Part shown: piece by piece, positions 26,326 through 37,366 of the stretch
Numbering within the stretch: position 1 is the first letter of the stretch
How the letters are laid out: each line of letters starts with the position of its first letter
Assembly (NCBI RefSeq): GCF_002812985.1
Contig: NZ_PGCP01000005.1
Coordinates: forward strand, 62,001-126,000
Direction of reading: 5' to 3'
Source of the DNA: Aeromonas lusitana
Lineage (GTDB): Bacteria; Pseudomonadota; Gammaproteobacteria; Enterobacterales; Aeromonadaceae
Length of the DNA: 64,000 nt
Notes under the pieces: generated by a model
The model's database searches: none
Told to the model about the DNA's origin: nothing
What the model saw: only the letters and a program-made list of their open reading frames with translations
Position numbers and translations under genes: made by a program

Positions 26326-27178
26326 GGCACCGGAGAACCATGAACGCTGGCTGGTCTCCTATGCCGACTTCATGACCCTGCTGTTCGCCCTGTTCGTGGT
26401 GCTCTACTCCTTCGCCATGGCCAAGCAGTCGGAGACCCGGGTGCTGATCCAGGGCTTTATCGAATCCCTTGGCAAGATTGGCCTCATCTCCATGCCAGCC
26501 GGCTCCCCCGTGATGCAGGGGGGCACCGGCATCCTGGAGCCCGAGTCCAAGACCACCCCGGGCACCTCCCAGAAAGAGCAGGTGTTGGATACCCAGACCC
26601 CGGCGGCGGCGGCCGATCCCTTCAACGAGACCATAGGCGCCTCGGAGAAGCCGAGCGCGACCGAGGCCTGGCCCCACAAGACCAAGGAGCAGGACTGGGC
26701 CACCGTCACCAAGCCGAAGCTGGAGCAGCAGCTCAAGAGCCAGATCGAGTCCAAAGAGATCGAGGTGGAGCAGCTTGGCAGCCAGCTGGTGATCCGCATC
26801 GGCGAGAAGACCCTGTTCCCGGCGGATTCGGCCTTCCTGCAGCCCCAGTTCATACCCCTGGTCAACAAGGTCTCCGATGTGCTGGCGGATATCCCGGGCA
26901 TGGTAGTGGTCACCGGCCATACCGACAACTCCCAGGCCCCGGTGGAGCTCTATCGCAACAACTGGGAACTGTCGGTGCTGCGGGCGGCGACCATAGTGCA
27001 CACCCTGCTCACCAACCCCAGGCTGGATTCCCGCCGCGTTGTGGCGCAAGGGGCGGCCGATACCCAGCCGCGCTTTCCGAACGACACCCCGGCCCACCGC
27101 CAAGCCAACCGGCGGGTGGAGATAGTGCTCTCCCAGGGCAAGGCGGCCGAACAGTCTCTCCCTGTGCTCAAACCCTGA
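26303..27178 (+). CDS. Flagellar motor stator B subunit (MotD/PomB-like, OmpA domain)
   Basis: This 291-residue protein starts at a GTG after a strong GGAGG inside the A-subunit gene. It has a short basic N-terminus and one membrane helix with the ion-binding aspartate D22 in SYADFMTLLFALFVVLY. A long linker rich in Pro, Ala and Thr follows (about 45-150), then an OmpA peptidoglycan-binding domain (about 160-285) with VVTGHTDNSQAPVELYRNN. It pairs with the upstream A subunit. Whether it uses protons or sodium cannot be told from the sequence. Confidence 0.9.
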   Translation: MAKKKKPEAPENHERWLVSYADFMTLLFALFVVLYSFAMAKQSETRVLIQGFIESLGKIGLISMPAGSPVMQGGTGILEPESKTTPGTSQKEQVLDTQTPAAAADPFNETIGASEKPSATEAWPHKTKEQDWATVTKPKLEQQLKSQIESKEIEVEQLGSQLVIRIGEKTLFPADSAFLQPQFIPLVNKVSDVLADIPGMVVVTGHTDNSQAPVELYRNNWELSVLRAATIVHTLLTNPRLDSRRVVAQGAADTQPRFPNDTPAHRQANRRVEIVLSQGKAAEQSLPVLKP

Positions 27179-27226
27179 TCAACACACGCGCCATATGTAA
27201 TCAGGATGTTAACATCTCTCGAATGA

Positions 27227-27257
27227 ACAACCCCGCCATGCGGGGTTTTTCGTTTTT
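27227..27257 (+). terminator. Terminator after the stator genes
   Basis: CCCCGC-CAT-GCGGGG stem followed by TTTTTCGTTTTT. Confidence 0.9.
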
Positions 27258-27313
27258 CCGATTAGTTTATTTTTCCGCCAAATCAACTCAATCCGCCCTC
27301 TCGTAAAAGCGAT

Positions 27314-27328
27314 TGAAAATGATTCTCA
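27314..27328. promoter_or_regulatory. Fur-box-like site upstream of nuoA
   Basis: TGAAAAT-G-ATTCTCA matches the 7-1-7 Fur pattern (TGATAAT-N-ATTATCA) at 12 of 14 positions. An overlapping TTCTCA-AA-TGAGAA palindrome follows. It lies about 150 bases upstream of the nuoA start in an otherwise non-coding 302-base gap. Confidence 0.55.
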
Positions 27329-27420
27329 AATGAGAAAATTGACCCCGCTAGCAAAAAGCGATTTTCCTCCCGATGATTAATAATTAATCCTTTGAAATGA
27401 CATGTAAATCAGTATGGAAG

Positions 27421-27429
27421 TGGCATAAT
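27421..27429 (+). promoter_or_regulatory. Candidate extended -10 promoter of the nuo operon
   Basis: TGG-CATAAT resembles an extended -10 element 52 bases before nuoA. The matching -35 region (CATGTA) is poor. No other strong element is seen between 27258 and 27480. Confidence 0.4.
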
Positions 27430-27480
27430 ACGTAGCATCCTTGTTAAGTCACATGATTAATTCGGTTAGGGAAAACTCCT

Positions 27481-27885
27481 ATGTTTGCTGATATTGCTGT
27501 CCAGCATTGGGCTTTTATTGTCTATGTCATTGGGGCCATCTGTATCTGCCTGGCCATGATTGGCCTGGCAGCCCTGCTGGGCGGTCGTGCTTACGGTCGT
27601 GCTAAAAACAGACCGTTTGAATCCGGCATCGATTCCGTTGGCAACGCCCGTCTACGCTTCTCCGCCAAGTTCTATCTGGTCGCCATGTTCTTCGTCATCT
27701 TCGACGTCGAGGCGCTCTATCTCTATGCCTGGTCCGTTTCCGTTCGGGAAAGCGGCTGGGTCGGTTTTATCGAAGCCGCCATCTTTATCACCCTGCTGCT
27801 GGTCGGTCTCATCTACCTGTGGCGTATTGGTGCCCTCGACTGGGCGCCGAAAAAACCGGTCATGACTGACAAGAAGCCAGACTGA
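27481..27885 (+). CDS. nuoA: NADH-quinone oxidoreductase subunit A
   Basis: This 134-residue subunit of the complex I membrane arm has three membrane segments (about 10-33, 63-84, 95-115). The conserved loop [22 protein letters not shown] between TM1 and TM2 lies near the quinone entrance, and [10 protein letters not shown] is in TM2. It is the first gene of a complete 13-gene nuo operon in the order A to N. Confidence 0.97.
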   Translation: MFADIAVQHWAFIVYVIGAICICLAMIGLAALLGGRAYGRAKNRPFESGIDSVGNARLRFSAKFYLVAMFFVIFDVEALYLYAWSVSVRESGWVGFIEAAIFITLLLVGLIYLWRIGALDWAPKKPVMTDKKPD

Positions 27886-27914
27886 ATTACCGATTATCCC
27901 TTTGAGGTTGCACC

Positions 27915-28589
27915 ATGAAGTACACCCTGTCCCGGATTGACCCGGATGCGCCGGTTGAGCGCTACCCCCAGGAACAGCGCCAGACCGTCGATGATCCCCT
28001 GGCCCAAGAGGCCTCACGCGGCATCATGATCGGTCGCCTCGAGGAGGTGCTGCAAGACACGGTCAACTGGGGTCGCAAGAACTCCCTCTGGCCCTACAAC
28101 TTCGGCATCTCCTGCTGCTACGTGGAGATGTGTACCGCCTTCACCTCCCCCCACGACGTGGCCCGTTTCGGCGCCGAAGTCATCCGGGCCTCGCCCCGTC
28201 AGGCGGACTTCATGGTGATCGCCGGCACCCCCTTCATCAAGATGGCCCCCGTCATCCAGCGCCTGTATGAACAGCTGCTCGAACCCAAGTGGGTCATCTC
28301 CATGGGAGCCTGTGCCAACTCGGGCGGCATGTATGACATCTACTCCGTCGTGCAAGGCGTGGACAAGTTCCTGCCAGTAGACGTCTATATTCCAGGATGT
28401 CCGCCCCGTCCAGAGGCATTTTTGCAGGCGTTAATGCTGCTGCAAGACTCCATCGGCAAGGAACGTCGCCCCCTCTCCTGGGTGGTCGGCGATCAGGGGA
28501 TCTACCGCCCCCAGATGCAGGCCGAGAAGGAGCGCAAGCGCGGCGAGCGGATCAACGTCACCAACCTGCGCACGCCGGATGAGATCTGA
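27915..28589 (+). CDS. nuoB: NADH-quinone oxidoreductase subunit B (N2 cluster)
   Basis: This 224-residue peripheral-arm subunit carries the terminal 4Fe-4S cluster N2. The tandem cysteines C67-C68 (ISCCYVEM), the cysteine in MGACANSGG and the one in IPGCPPRPE are all present. It hands electrons to quinone together with NuoD. GAGG precedes the ATG. Confidence 0.97.
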   Translation: MKYTLSRIDPDAPVERYPQEQRQTVDDPLAQEASRGIMIGRLEEVLQDTVNWGRKNSLWPYNFGISCCYVEMCTAFTSPHDVARFGAEVIRASPRQADFMVIAGTPFIKMAPVIQRLYEQLLEPKWVISMGACANSGGMYDIYSVVQGVDKFLPVDVYIPGCPPRPEAFLQALMLLQDSIGKERRPLSWVVGDQGIYRPQMQAEKERKRGERINVTNLRTPDEI

Positions 28590-28591
28590 TC

Positions 28592-30397
28592 ATGAAACTG
28601 ACTCGAGAATTTCCCAGTAACTACACCATGGCCCAGGGGCAGACCGCCGATCACGGCGATGCCCAGGTGGTCGGCGAGCTGTTCGCCCACTTCGGCGCCG
28701 AGCGTTTCACCGTCCAGAGCACCCGCACCGGCGTGCCGGTCATCTGGCTTTCCCGCGAGCTGCTGCTGGATGTGATGGGCTTCTTGCGCAAACTCCCCTC
28801 GCCCTTCGTGATGCTGTTTGACTTGAGCGCCACCGACGAGCGGATGCGCAGCCATCGCCACGGCCTGCCCGAGAGCGACTTCACCGTCTTCTATCACCTC
28901 ATCTCCATCGACCGTAACGCCGATGTGATGCTGAAGGTGCCGCTCAAAGAGAGCGACCTGAACCTGCCGACCATCAGCAAGCACTTCCCGAACGCCAACT
29001 GGTACGAGCGGGAAGTGTGGGATCTGATGGGCATCACCTTCGATGGTCACCCCCACCTGACCCGCATCATGATGCCCAAGAGCTGGCAGGGTCACCCATT
29101 GCGCAAGGACTATCCGGCGCGGGCCACCGAGTTTGATCCCTTCATGCTCGATGCGGTCAAGCAGGATCAGGAGCAGGACAACCTGCTGTTCAAACCCGAA
29201 GAGTGGGGCATGAACCGGGGCAACGAGAACGAGGACTACATGTTCTTGAACCTGGGCCCCAACCACCCGTCCGCCCACGGCGCCTTCCGTCTGGTGTTGC
29301 AGCTCGATGGAGAAGAGATCCGCGACTGCGTGCCCGACATCGGCTACCACCACCGCGGCGCCGAGAAGATGGGCGAGCGCCAGTCCTGGCACAGCTACAT
29401 CCCCTACACCGACCGGGTCGAGTACCTGGGCGGCGTGATGAACAACCTGCCCTATGTGTTGGCGGTCGAGAAGCTGGCAGGCATCAAGGTGCCCAACCGG
29501 GTCGACGTGATCCGGGTGATGATGGCGGAGCTGTTCCGCATCCAGAGCCACCTGCTGTTCCTCGGTACCTACATTCAGGACGTGGGCGCCATGACCCCCG
29601 TCTTCTTCACCTTCACCGATCGCCAGAAGATATACACCATCATCGAAGCCATCACGGGCGCGCGCATGCACCCGGCCTGGTTCCGTATCGGCGGTGTGGC
29701 GCACGATCTGCCGGTGGGCTGGGCCCGTCTCATCCAGGAGAATCTGCTGGACTGGCTGCCCAAGCGACTGATGGACTACGAAAAGGCGGCCATGCGCAAC
29801 AGCATCTTGCGCGGCCGTACCATAGGCGTTGCCCCCTACACCACGGAGCAGGCCTTGGCCTGGGGTGTCACCGGCGGCGGTCTGCGCGCCACCGGCCTCA
29901 ACTTCGATGTGCGCAAATGGCGCCCTTATTCGGGCTATGATCAGTTCGAGTTCGAGGTACCGGTCGGTGCCAATGGGGACGTGTACGATCGCGGCATGAT
30001 CCGCCTCGAAGAGATGCGCCAGAGCCTGCGCATCATAGAGCAGTGCATGAAGAACATGCCGGAGGGGCCGTTCAAGGCGGATCACCCGCTCACCACGCCG
30101 CCGCCCAAAGAGCGCACCCTGCAAGACATCGAGACCCTGATCACCCACTTCCTGCAAGTCTCCTGGGGCCCCGTCATGCCGGCCGCCGAGTCCTTCCAGA
30201 TGATAGAGGCGACCAAGGGCATCAACAGCTACTACCTGACCAGCGACGGCTCCACCATGAGCTACCGGACCCGGATCCGGACCCCGAGCTTCGCCCACCT
30301 GCAGCAGATCCCCTCGGTGATCCGCGGCCAGATGGTGTCGGATCTCATCGCCTACCTGGGCAGTATCGATTTCGTTATGTCGGATGTGGATCGTTAA
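28592..30397 (+). CDS. nuoC: Fused NADH-quinone oxidoreductase subunit C/D
   Basis: This is 601 residues. The N-terminal part (about 1-190) is the NuoC-type domain and the rest (about 205-601) the 49-kDa NuoD-type domain ([38 protein letters not shown] in two pieces). The C/D fusion is the E. coli and gammaproteobacterial form. NuoD contributes the quinone pocket next to cluster N2. The gene begins two bases after nuoB. A GC-rich hairpin lies between it and nuoE. Confidence 0.97.
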   Translation: MKLTREFPSNYTMAQGQTADHGDAQVVGELFAHFGAERFTVQSTRTGVPVIWLSRELLLDVMGFLRKLPSPFVMLFDLSATDERMRSHRHGLPESDFTVFYHLISIDRNADVMLKVPLKESDLNLPTISKHFPNANWYEREVWDLMGITFDGHPHLTRIMMPKSWQGHPLRKDYPARATEFDPFMLDAVKQDQEQDNLLFKPEEWGMNRGNENEDYMFLNLGPNHPSAHGAFRLVLQLDGEEIRDCVPDIGYHHRGAEKMGERQSWHSYIPYTDRVEYLGGVMNNLPYVLAVEKLAGIKVPNRVDVIRVMMAELFRIQSHLLFLGTYIQDVGAMTPVFFTFTDRQKIYTIIEAITGARMHPAWFRIGGVAHDLPVGWARLIQENLLDWLPKRLMDYEKAAMRNSILRGRTIGVAPYTTEQALAWGVTGGGLRATGLNFDVRKWRPYSGYDQFEFEVPVGANGDVYDRGMIRLEEMRQSLRIIEQCMKNMPEGPFKADHPLTTPPPKERTLQDIETLITHFLQVSWGPVMPAAESFQMIEATKGINSYYLTSDGSTMSYRTRIRTPSFAHLQQIPSVIRGQMVSDLIAYLGSIDFVMSDVDR

Positions 30398-30406
30398 GTC
30401 CCCGCC

Positions 30407-30424
30407 GCGCCCCGGTCGGGGCGC
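30407..30424 (+). other. Intercistronic hairpin between nuoCD and nuoE
   Basis: GCGCCCC-GGTC-GGGGCGC forms a strong stem without a T run. It is more likely an mRNA stability or processing element than a terminator. Confidence 0.6.
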
Positions 30425-30461
30425 AACGGGACAAGAAGAATAAGCGACAAAAGGTTAAGTC

Positions 30462-31028
30462 ATGAGCCAGCAATGTCAGTGCCAGAACAACTCATCCCCA
30501 GCGGGACAAGGCCAGTGCCAGGGCAAGGGAGACGGACTCGTCCCCGGGCAACAGGACGGTTTCGTCCTGAGCCAGGCCGAGCGCGACGCCATCGAACATG
30601 AGAAACACCACTACGAAGACCCCCGCGCCGCCAGCATAGAAGCGCTCAAGATAGTGCAGCAGGGCCGCGGCTGGGTACCGGACGGTGCCATTCATGCCAT
30701 CGCCGCCGAGCTCGGCATCCCCGCCAGCGACGTGGAAGGGGTCGCGACTTTCTATAGTCAAATCTTCCGCCAACCAGTGGGTCGTCATGTGATCCGCGTC
30801 TGCGACAGCATGGTCTGCTACATCAACGGCCACGAGCAGTTGTTGGCAGGCCTGAAAGAGGTGATGGATCTCGCCCCCGGCCAGACCTCGGCCGATGGCC
30901 GCTTCACCCTGCTGCCGGTCTGCTGCCTCGGCAACTGCGACAAGGGGCCGGCCTTGATGATCGACGATGACACCTATGGCGGGCTCGATGCCGTCAGCCT
31001 GCTCAAGACCCTGGAGGCTTACCCATGA
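30462..31028 (+). CDS. nuoE: NADH-quinone oxidoreductase subunit E (2Fe-2S)
   Basis: This 188-residue thioredoxin-like subunit holds the off-path 2Fe-2S cluster N1a. The ligands are seen in [12 protein letters not shown] and [12 protein letters not shown]. The first 33 residues are unusual: a Gln, Cys and Gly-rich segment beginning [10 protein letters not shown] with four extra cysteines, absent from the E. coli protein as I recall it. The stop overlaps the nuoF start (ATGA). Confidence 0.95.
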   Translation: MSQQCQCQNNSSPAGQGQCQGKGDGLVPGQQDGFVLSQAERDAIEHEKHHYEDPRAASIEALKIVQQGRGWVPDGAIHAIAAELGIPASDVEGVATFYSQIFRQPVGRHVIRVCDSMVCYINGHEQLLAGLKEVMDLAPGQTSADGRFTLLPVCCLGNCDKGPALMIDDDTYGGLDAVSLLKTLEAYP

Positions 31029-32392
31029 GCCTGGCATCCCTTGGTACCGCCAACCGCATCGCGCGCGCGGCCGAGACCCATCCCCTCACCTGGCGCCTGC
31101 GCGATGACGGTGCGCCAGTCTGGCTGGACGAGTACCAGTCCAAGCAGGGCTATGACGCAGCCCGCAAGGCGCTAAGTCAGATGAGCCCTGACGAGATCGT
31201 CGGCACCGTCAAGGACGCCGGCCTCAAGGGCCGCGGTGGCGCCGGTTTCTCCACCGGGGTCAAGTGGGGGCTGATGCCTAAAGACGAGAGCATGAACATC
31301 CGTTACCTGCTCTGCAACGCCGACGAGATGGAGCCGAACACCTGGAAGGATCGGCTGCTGATGGAGCAACTGCCCCATCTGCTGATCGAGGGGATGATCA
31401 TCTCGGCCAAGGCCCTCAAGGCCTATCGCGGCTACATCTTCCTGCGCGGCGAATACGTCGACGCCGCCGCCAACCTGCGCCGTGCGGTGGAAGAGGCCAA
31501 GGCCGCGGGCCTGCTCGGCAAGAACATCTTAGGGTCTGGCTTTGATTTCGAGCTGTTCGTCCACACGGGCGCGGGTCGTTACATCTGCGGCGAAGAGACG
31601 GCCCTCATCAACTCCCTGGAAGGGCGCCGCGCCAACCCGCGCGCCAAGCCCCCCTTCCCCGCCGTCTCCGGCGTCTGGGGCAAGCCGACCTGCGTCAACA
31701 ACGTCGAGACCCTGTGCAACGTGCCCGCCATCATAGGCAACGGCGTGGCCTGGTATCAGGGACTAGCGCTGCCGGGCTCGGAAGATCACGGCACCAAGCT
31801 GATGGGCTTCTCCGGCAAGGTCAACAACCCGGGTCTGTGGGAGTTGCCGTTCGGCATCACCGCCCGCGAGCTGTTTGAAAACTACGCCGGCGGCATGAAA
31901 CCCGGCTATCGCCTGAAAGCCTGGCAGCCGGGCGGCGCCGGTACCGGCTTCCTGCTGCCCGAGCACCTGGATGCCCAGATGTACGCTGGCGGCATCGGCA
32001 AGGTCGGTACCCGCATGGGCACGGGCCTCGCCATGGCGGTGGATGACAGCATCAACATGGTCTCCCTGCTGCGCAACATGGAGGAGTTCTTCGCCCGAGA
32101 ATCCTGCGGCTGGTGCACCCCTTGCCGCGACGGCCTGCCCTGGAGCGTCAAGCTGCTGCGGGCGCTGGAGCGAGGCGAGGGTCAACCCGGCGATCTCGAC
32201 ACCCTGGCACAGCTGTGCAATTTCCTCGGCCCGGGCAAGACCTTCTGTGCTCACGCCCCTGGCGCCGTCGAGCCCCTTGGCAGTGCGATGAAGTATTTCA
32301 GATCCGAGTTCGAGGCCGGCATCAAGGGGCCCAATGACAATCACAAGTTGCTCAAGGGTATCCAGCCTAACCTGCTGGGCGAACGCTGGTAA
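31025..32392 (+). CDS. nuoF: NADH-quinone oxidoreductase subunit F (NADH/FMN)
   Basis: This 455-residue subunit oxidises NADH. The FMN/NADH loop [15 protein letters not shown] is near residue 63. The N3 4Fe-4S cluster ligands are in [12 protein letters not shown] near residue 360, with a last cysteine in [10 protein letters not shown] near 400. It sits between nuoE and nuoG as usual. An 81-base gap before nuoG is AT-rich and has no clear promoter. Confidence 0.97.
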   Translation: MSLASLGTANRIARAAETHPLTWRLRDDGAPVWLDEYQSKQGYDAARKALSQMSPDEIVGTVKDAGLKGRGGAGFSTGVKWGLMPKDESMNIRYLLCNADEMEPNTWKDRLLMEQLPHLLIEGMIISAKALKAYRGYIFLRGEYVDAAANLRRAVEEAKAAGLLGKNILGSGFDFELFVHTGAGRYICGEETALINSLEGRRANPRAKPPFPAVSGVWGKPTCVNNVETLCNVPAIIGNGVAWYQGLALPGSEDHGTKLMGFSGKVNNPGLWELPFGITARELFENYAGGMKPGYRLKAWQPGGAGTGFLLPEHLDAQMYAGGIGKVGTRMGTGLAMAVDDSINMVSLLRNMEEFFARESCGWCTPCRDGLPWSVKLLRALERGEGQPGDLDTLAQLCNFLGPGKTFCAHAPGAVEPLGSAMKYFRSEFEAGIKGPNDNHKLLKGIQPNLLGERW

Positions 32393-32473
32393 GACGCGAT
32401 CATGTGTCCGCAGCTGGTCTGTCTGAACCAGCGCGAGCCAAAGATTTTATCTAATTGAAGTCAGGGAAGTTGT

Positions 32474-35203
32474 ATGGCCACCATTCATGTAGACGGTAAA
32501 GAGTACGAGGTAGACGGGGCAGATAACCTGCTGCAAGCCTGTCTGTCCCTGGGTCTGGACGTCCCCTATTTTTGCTGGCACCCGGCGCTCGGTAGCGTCG
32601 GCGCCTGCCGCCAGTGTGCGGTGAAGCAGTATCAGAATGCCGACGACAAGCGCGGCCGCCTGGTCATGTCCTGCATGACCCCCTCCACCGATGGCAGCTA
32701 TATCTCCATCGAGGACGAGGAGGCAAAAGAGTTCCGCAAGTGCGTGGTGGAGTGGCAGATGACCAACCACCCCCACGACTGCCCCGTGTGTGAAGAGGGT
32801 GGCGCCTGCCACCTGCAAGACATGACGGTGATGACAGGCCACAACAGCCGTCGCTACCGTTTCACCAAACGCACCCACCAGAATCAGGATCTGGGGCCCT
32901 TCATCAATCACGAGATGAACCGCTGCATCGCCTGCTATCGCTGCGTGCGTTACTACAAGGATTACGCCGGCGGCGAAGATCTCGGTGTCTACGGCGCCCA
33001 CGACAACGTCTACTTCGGCCGGGTCGAAGATGGCACCCTGGAGAGCGAATTCTCCGGCAACTTGGTGGAAGTCTGCCCCACCGGCGTCTTCACCGACAAG
33101 ACTCATTCGGAGCGCTACAACCGCAAGTGGGACATGCAGTTTGCCCCCAGCATCTGCCAAGGCTGCTCGGTCGGCTGCAACATCAGCCCGGGTGAGCGCT
33201 ACGGCGAGCTGCGCCGCATCGAGAACCGCTATCACGGTGCCCTCAACCACTACTTCCTGTGCGATCGCGGCCGCTTCGGCTACGGTCACGTCAACCTGGC
33301 CGAGCGTCCGCGCCAGCCCCTGCTCCATGACGGTAACGACCGCCTTGCCATCACGGTAGACGGCGCCCTGAACCGCGCCGCCGATGCCCTGCGTACCGCA
33401 TCCGGCATCATCGGCATCGGCTCGCCCCGCGCCTCCCTTGAGAGCAACTTCGCCCTGCGCGAGCTGGTGGGTGCCGCCAACTTCTACAGCGGTGTCGAGA
33501 AGAGCGAATGGGAATGCCTGCAGAAGATGCTGCAGATCCTGCAACAGAGCGGCGTGCGCACCCCGAGCCTTAGGGACATGGAAGAGGCTGACGTCGTGCT
33601 GGTGCTCGGCGAAGATGTCACCCAGACCGCCGCCCGCATCGCCCTGGCCCTGCGCCAGGCGGTCAAGGGCAAGGGTCGCGAGATCGCCCGCAAGATGAAG
33701 GTGGACTTGTGGCAGGTTGCCGCCGTCCAAACCCTGGCCCAGAACGAGCGCTACCCGCTGCTCATCACCAGCCTGGATGCCACCCGTCTTGACGACGTGG
33801 CGAGCGGCACCCTGCACGCTCCCCACGCGGATCAGGCGCGCCTCGGCTTCGCCATCGCCCACCTACTCGACGGCTCGGCTCCAGCCATAGCTGATCTCTC
33901 TTCTGAGCAGCAAGCCCTGGCCGCCCAGTGGGCCGAGCTGCTTGGCAATGCCAAGAAGCCGCTCATCATCGCAGGCTCGGGTGCCCGTCATCAGGCCCTG
34001 CTCGAGGCGGCCAGCAATATTGCCCGCGCCCTCAAGGGCCGTGGTCAGGCCGTGGATCTGGCGCTGGTCGCCCAAGAGACCAACAGCCTGGGCCTTGCCA
34101 TGCTGGCCGGGGACGCCGCGCCGCTGGAAGCCGCCTTCGAGCGTATCGAAGGAGGGGAAAAGCTCGCACTCATCACCCTGGAGAATGATCTCTACCGCCG
34201 CGCCTCCCGCAGCCGGGTCGATGCCGTCATCGACCGTCTGCAGCACCTGCTGGTAGTCGATCATCAGGACACCCAGACTGCCCAGAAGGCGGGTCTGGTG
34301 CTGCCCGCCGCCAGCTTCGCCGAAGCCGATGGGACGCTTATCAACATGGAAGGCCGCGCCCAGCGCTTCTTCCAGGTCTATGCCCCCGCCTTCTACGACG
34401 CCGATATCCAGGTGCGCGAGAGCTGGCGCTGGCTGGCCGCCTTGCAAGGTGCCCTGGAGCGCAAGCCCCTGCGCTGGAACAACTTCGACGAGGTGAGCAG
34501 TGCCTGCGCCGCCAGTGCCCCGCTGCTGGCCACCATGCGTGAAGCCGCCCCCAACGCCGGTTTGCGCATCCGTGGCATGAAGCTCGCCCGCGAGCCGCAC
34601 CGTTATAGCGGCCGCACCTCCATGCTGGCGGATCAGAACGTGAGCGAACCCAGGGTCGCCCAAGATCCCGACTCGCCGTTCGCCTTCTCCATGGAAGGTT
34701 ACGCCGGTGCCCGCCAACCCCTGCAACAGGTGCCGTTTGCCTGGGCACCGGGCTGGAACTCCCCCTCTGCCTGGAACAAGTTCCAGGACGAGGTGGGCGG
34801 CAACCTGCGTGCCGGGGATCCCGGCCGCCGTCTGCTGGAGCCGGGTGAGGATAGCCTGGGCTGGTTCGACAGCATCCCTGCCCCCTTCCAGGCGCAAGAA
34901 GCGCTGCAGGTGGTCAGTTACGATCAGCTGTTTGGTAGCGAAGAGCTCTCTGGCAAGAGCCCGGTCATTCAGGCTCGGATGAGCGATCCCACCCTGGTGC
35001 TGAACCCGGCGGACGCCAGTCGTCTCTCCCTCAGTGCTGGCAGCCAGATTGCCCTCTCCTGGGGTGGCAACCACTGGCGGCTGACCCTGCGTGTCAGTCA
35101 CCATCTGGCCCAGGGCCTGCTTGGCCTGCCCCTTGGCGCCAACGGCCTGCCGACCGCGCTGCACCACGCCTTTATCGATAACCTGCAGGAGGCCATAGCA
35201 TGA
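32474..35203 (+). CDS. nuoG: NADH-quinone oxidoreductase subunit G
   Basis: This 909-residue subunit is the E. coli-type long NuoG. N-terminal 2Fe-2S N1b ligands are [15 protein letters not shown]. The N4 and N5 4Fe-4S clusters use [14 protein letters not shown] and [12 protein letters not shown] further CQGCSVGC motif at about 225-232 is the extra N7 cluster of this lineage. The rest is a molybdopterin-oxidoreductase-like domain without cofactor. It overlaps nuoH by four bases. Confidence 0.97.
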   Translation: MATIHVDGKEYEVDGADNLLQACLSLGLDVPYFCWHPALGSVGACRQCAVKQYQNADDKRGRLVMSCMTPSTDGSYISIEDEEAKEFRKCVVEWQMTNHPHDCPVCEEGGACHLQDMTVMTGHNSRRYRFTKRTHQNQDLGPFINHEMNRCIACYRCVRYYKDYAGGEDLGVYGAHDNVYFGRVEDGTLESEFSGNLVEVCPTGVFTDKTHSERYNRKWDMQFAPSICQGCSVGCNISPGERYGELRRIENRYHGALNHYFLCDRGRFGYGHVNLAERPRQPLLHDGNDRLAITVDGALNRAADALRTASGIIGIGSPRASLESNFALRELVGAANFYSGVEKSEWECLQKMLQILQQSGVRTPSLRDMEEADVVLVLGEDVTQTAARIALALRQAVKGKGREIARKMKVDLWQVAAVQTLAQNERYPLLITSLDATRLDDVASGTLHAPHADQARLGFAIAHLLDGSAPAIADLSSEQQALAAQWAELLGNAKKPLIIAGSGARHQALLEAASNIARALKGRGQAVDLALVAQETNSLGLAMLAGDAAPLEAAFERIEGGEKLALITLENDLYRRASRSRVDAVIDRLQHLLVVDHQDTQTAQKAGLVLPAASFAEADGTLINMEGRAQRFFQVYAPAFYDADIQVRESWRWLAALQGALERKPLRWNNFDEVSSACAASAPLLATMREAAPNAGLRIRGMKLAREPHRYSGRTSMLADQNVSEPRVAQDPDSPFAFSMEGYAGARQPLQQVPFAWAPGWNSPSAWNKFQDEVGGNLRAGDPGRRLLEPGEDSLGWFDSIPAPFQAQEALQVVSYDQLFGSEELSGKSPVIQARMSDPTLVLNPADASRLSLSAGSQIALSWGGNHWRLTLRVSHHLAQGLLGLPLGANGLPTALHHAFIDNLQEAIA

Positions 35204-36165
35204 GCGATGCGCTGATCGACCTGTTGCTGGAGGTAGGCAAGGCCCTGATCGTGCTGGTGGGGATCGTGGGGGCAGGCGCCTTCATGAGCTTTATCGAGCG
35301 CCGCCTGCTGGCCCTCTGGCAGGATCGTTACGGCCCCAACCGGGTAGGCCCCTTCGGCCTGCTGCAGTTGGCGGCCGACATGGTCAAGATGTTCTTCAAG
35401 GAGGACTGGATCCCGCCGTTCGCGGATCGCCGGATCTTCGTACTGGCCCCCATCATCGCCTTTACCTCCTTTATTCTGGCGTTTGCTGTGGTGCCCATCA
35501 CCCCCACCTGGGGTGTGGCGAACCTCAACGTGGGCCTGCTCTACATCCTGGCCATCGCGGGGCTGGCGGTCTACGCCGTGCTGTTCGCTGGCTGGTCGAG
35601 CAACAACAAGTACTCCCTGCTTGGCAGCCTGCGCGCCTCGGCCCAGACCCTCTCCTACGAGGTGTTCCTTGGTCTGTCGCTCATGGGCATCGTCATCCAG
35701 ACCGGCAGCTTCAACCTGCGTGACATAGTCGAAGCCCAGGCGGGCCTGTGGAACGTGGTACCCCAGATCCTGGGCTTCATCACCTTCCTGTTCGCCGGCG
35801 TCGCCGTCACCCACCGCCACCCGTTCGATCAGCCGGAAGCCGAGCAAGAGCTCGCCGACGGCTATCACATCGAGTATGCGGGCATGAAATGGGGTCTGTT
35901 CTTCGTGGGCGAGTACATCGGCATAGTGCTGATCTCTTCCCTCATCGTGACCCTCTTCTTCGGTGGCTGGCACGGCCCCTGGCTGCCGCCCTTCATCTGG
36001 TTCGCCCTGAAGACCGCCTGTTTCATGGTGTTCTTCATCCTGCTGCGGGCCTCCCTGCCCCGCCCGCGTTTCGACCAGGTGATGTCCTTTGGCTGGAAAG
36101 TCTGCCTGCCGCTGACCCTGATCAACATGCTGGTCACCGGCGCCGTGGTGCTGATGAATGCGTAA
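35200..36165 (+). CDS. nuoH: NADH-quinone oxidoreductase subunit H
   Basis: This 321-residue membrane subunit has about eight hydrophobic segments and joins the arms near the quinone chamber. [14 protein letters not shown] at about 46-59 is the hallmark quinone-loop motif. [20 protein letters not shown] near residue 207 carries the acidic residues of the E-channel. The start overlaps the nuoG stop. Confidence 0.97.
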   Translation: MSDALIDLLLEVGKALIVLVGIVGAGAFMSFIERRLLALWQDRYGPNRVGPFGLLQLAADMVKMFFKEDWIPPFADRRIFVLAPIIAFTSFILAFAVVPITPTWGVANLNVGLLYILAIAGLAVYAVLFAGWSSNNKYSLLGSLRASAQTLSYEVFLGLSLMGIVIQTGSFNLRDIVEAQAGLWNVVPQILGFITFLFAGVAVTHRHPFDQPEAEQELADGYHIEYAGMKWGLFFVGEYIGIVLISSLIVTLFFGGWHGPWLPPFIWFALKTACFMVFFILLRASLPRPRFDQVMSFGWKVCLPLTLINMLVTGAVVLMNA

Positions 36166-36175
36166 CAAGGCCGAT

Positions 36176-36265
36176 ATGGATATGAAGATTGTAAGGACGT
36201 CGCCCATCCCGAGCGGGATCAAGCAAGACGCCAGTGCTGATAAATGTGCAGTGAGGCACCTATGA
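36176..36265 (+). CDS. Possible 29-codon mini-ORF bridging nuoH and nuoI
   Basis: An ATG 10 bases after the nuoH stop opens a frame that fills the 96-base gap and ends in TGA overlapping the nuoI start (ATGA). AAGG lies four bases upstream. The peptide (starting [14 protein letters not shown]) has no recognised motif. It could couple translation of nuoI to nuoH. No proof of expression is visible. Confidence 0.25.
   Translation: MDMKIVRTSPIPSGIKQDASADKCAVRHL
36206..36219 (+). other. Small hairpin between nuoH and nuoI
   Basis: ATCCCG-AG-CGGGAT, a short perfect stem with no T run. Confidence 0.35.
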
Positions 36266-36804
36266 AAATTACGAGCATTATCAAGGGTGTTGGCACCCAG
36301 TTGCGCAGCCTTGGCATGGTGTTCTCCCATGCCTGGCGCCCCCGTGAGACCCTGAGCTACCCGGAGCAGGCCGTCTATGCGGCGCCCCGTTTTCGCGGTC
36401 GCATCGTTCTGACCCGGGATCCCGACGGTGACGAGCGCTGCGTGGCCTGCAACCTGTGCGCCGTGGCCTGCCCGGTTGGCTGCATCTCCCTGCAGAAGGC
36501 GGAGCGGGATGACGGCCGCTGGTACCCGGAGTTCTTCCGCGTCAACTTCTCCCGCTGCATCTTCTGCGGCCTGTGCGAAGAGGCCTGCCCCACCACCGCC
36601 ATCCAGCTCACCCCGGATTTCGAGATGGGCGAGTATCGTCGCCAGGATCTGGTGTACGAGAAGGAAGACTTGCTGATCAGCGGGCCCGGCAAATACCCGG
36701 ACTACAACTTCTATCGCATGAGCGGGATGGCCATCGACGGCAAGCCGAAAGGCAACGCCGAGAACGAAGCCAAGCCCATCGATGTCAAGAGCCTGCTGCC
36801 CTGA
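36262..36804 (+). CDS. nuoI: NADH-quinone oxidoreductase subunit I
   Basis: This 180-residue ferredoxin-like subunit has two 4Fe-4S motifs, [15 protein letters not shown] near residue 60 and [15 protein letters not shown] near residue 99. They hold clusters N6a and N6b of the electron wire. The start at 36262 matches the family's MKITSIIKG opening; six extra codons upstream are open but unsupported. GAGG is seven bases before. Confidence 0.97.
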   Translation: MKITSIIKGVGTQLRSLGMVFSHAWRPRETLSYPEQAVYAAPRFRGRIVLTRDPDGDERCVACNLCAVACPVGCISLQKAERDDGRWYPEFFRVNFSRCIFCGLCEEACPTTAIQLTPDFEMGEYRRQDLVYEKEDLLISGPGKYPDYNFYRMSGMAIDGKPKGNAENEAKPIDVKSLLP

Positions 36805-36814
36805 GGAGTCATTC

Positions 36815-37366
36815 ATGGAACTGGCATTCTATGCCGCGGCCCTGGTCGCCATTTACAGTACGCTGCGGGTGATCAGCACCAGCAATCCCATGCACGCGTT
36901 GCTGAATCTCATCATCTCGCTCATCGCCGTGGCCATGATCTTCTTCTGCCTCGGCGCCTCGTTCGCGGGTGCCCTGCAGGTGATCGTCTACGCCGGCGCC
37001 ATCATGGTGCTGTTCGTGTTCGTGGTCATGATGCTGAACTTGGGGTCTGCCCAGACCCAGGAGCGCAACTGGCTCACCCCCACCACCTGGGGTGGCCCGG
37101 CCCTGCTCTCCTTCATCCTGCTCGGCTTCCTGGGCTATGGCATCCTCGGCGTCACTGGCGGTGAGCTGGGCCTGACCGACGTCAGCGCCAAGGAGGTCGG
37201 TATCGCCCTGTTCGGCCCCTATGTGCTGGCGGTGGAGCTCGCCTCCATCCTGCTGCTGGCGGGTCTGGTCACCGCCTATCACCTCGGCCGTGAGGACAAG
37301 CGCGGGGAAGTGCTTTCCGTCCCGAAAACCGCCCCGCAACCGAACCAAGAAGGAGGTCAGCAATGA
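36815..37366 (+). CDS. nuoJ: NADH-quinone oxidoreductase subunit J
   Basis: This 183-residue membrane subunit has five hydrophobic segments. [19 protein letters not shown] near residue 60 is the conserved TM3 that forms a pi-bulge in complex I structures. The start at 36815 is preceded by GAGGAG and follows nuoI by 10 bases. The stop overlaps nuoK. Confidence 0.96.
   Translation: MELAFYAAALVAIYSTLRVISTSNPMHALLNLIISLIAVAMIFFCLGASFAGALQVIVYAGAIMVLFVFVVMMLNLGSAQTQERNWLTPTTWGGPALLSFILLGFLGYGILGVTGGELGLTDVSAKEVGIALFGPYVLAVELASILLLAGLVTAYHLGREDKRGEVLSVPKTAPQPNQEGGQQ

Noticed and set aside
28502-30298. Long minus-strand frame opposite nuoCD
   Set aside because: Antisense artefact in a GC-rich conserved gene.
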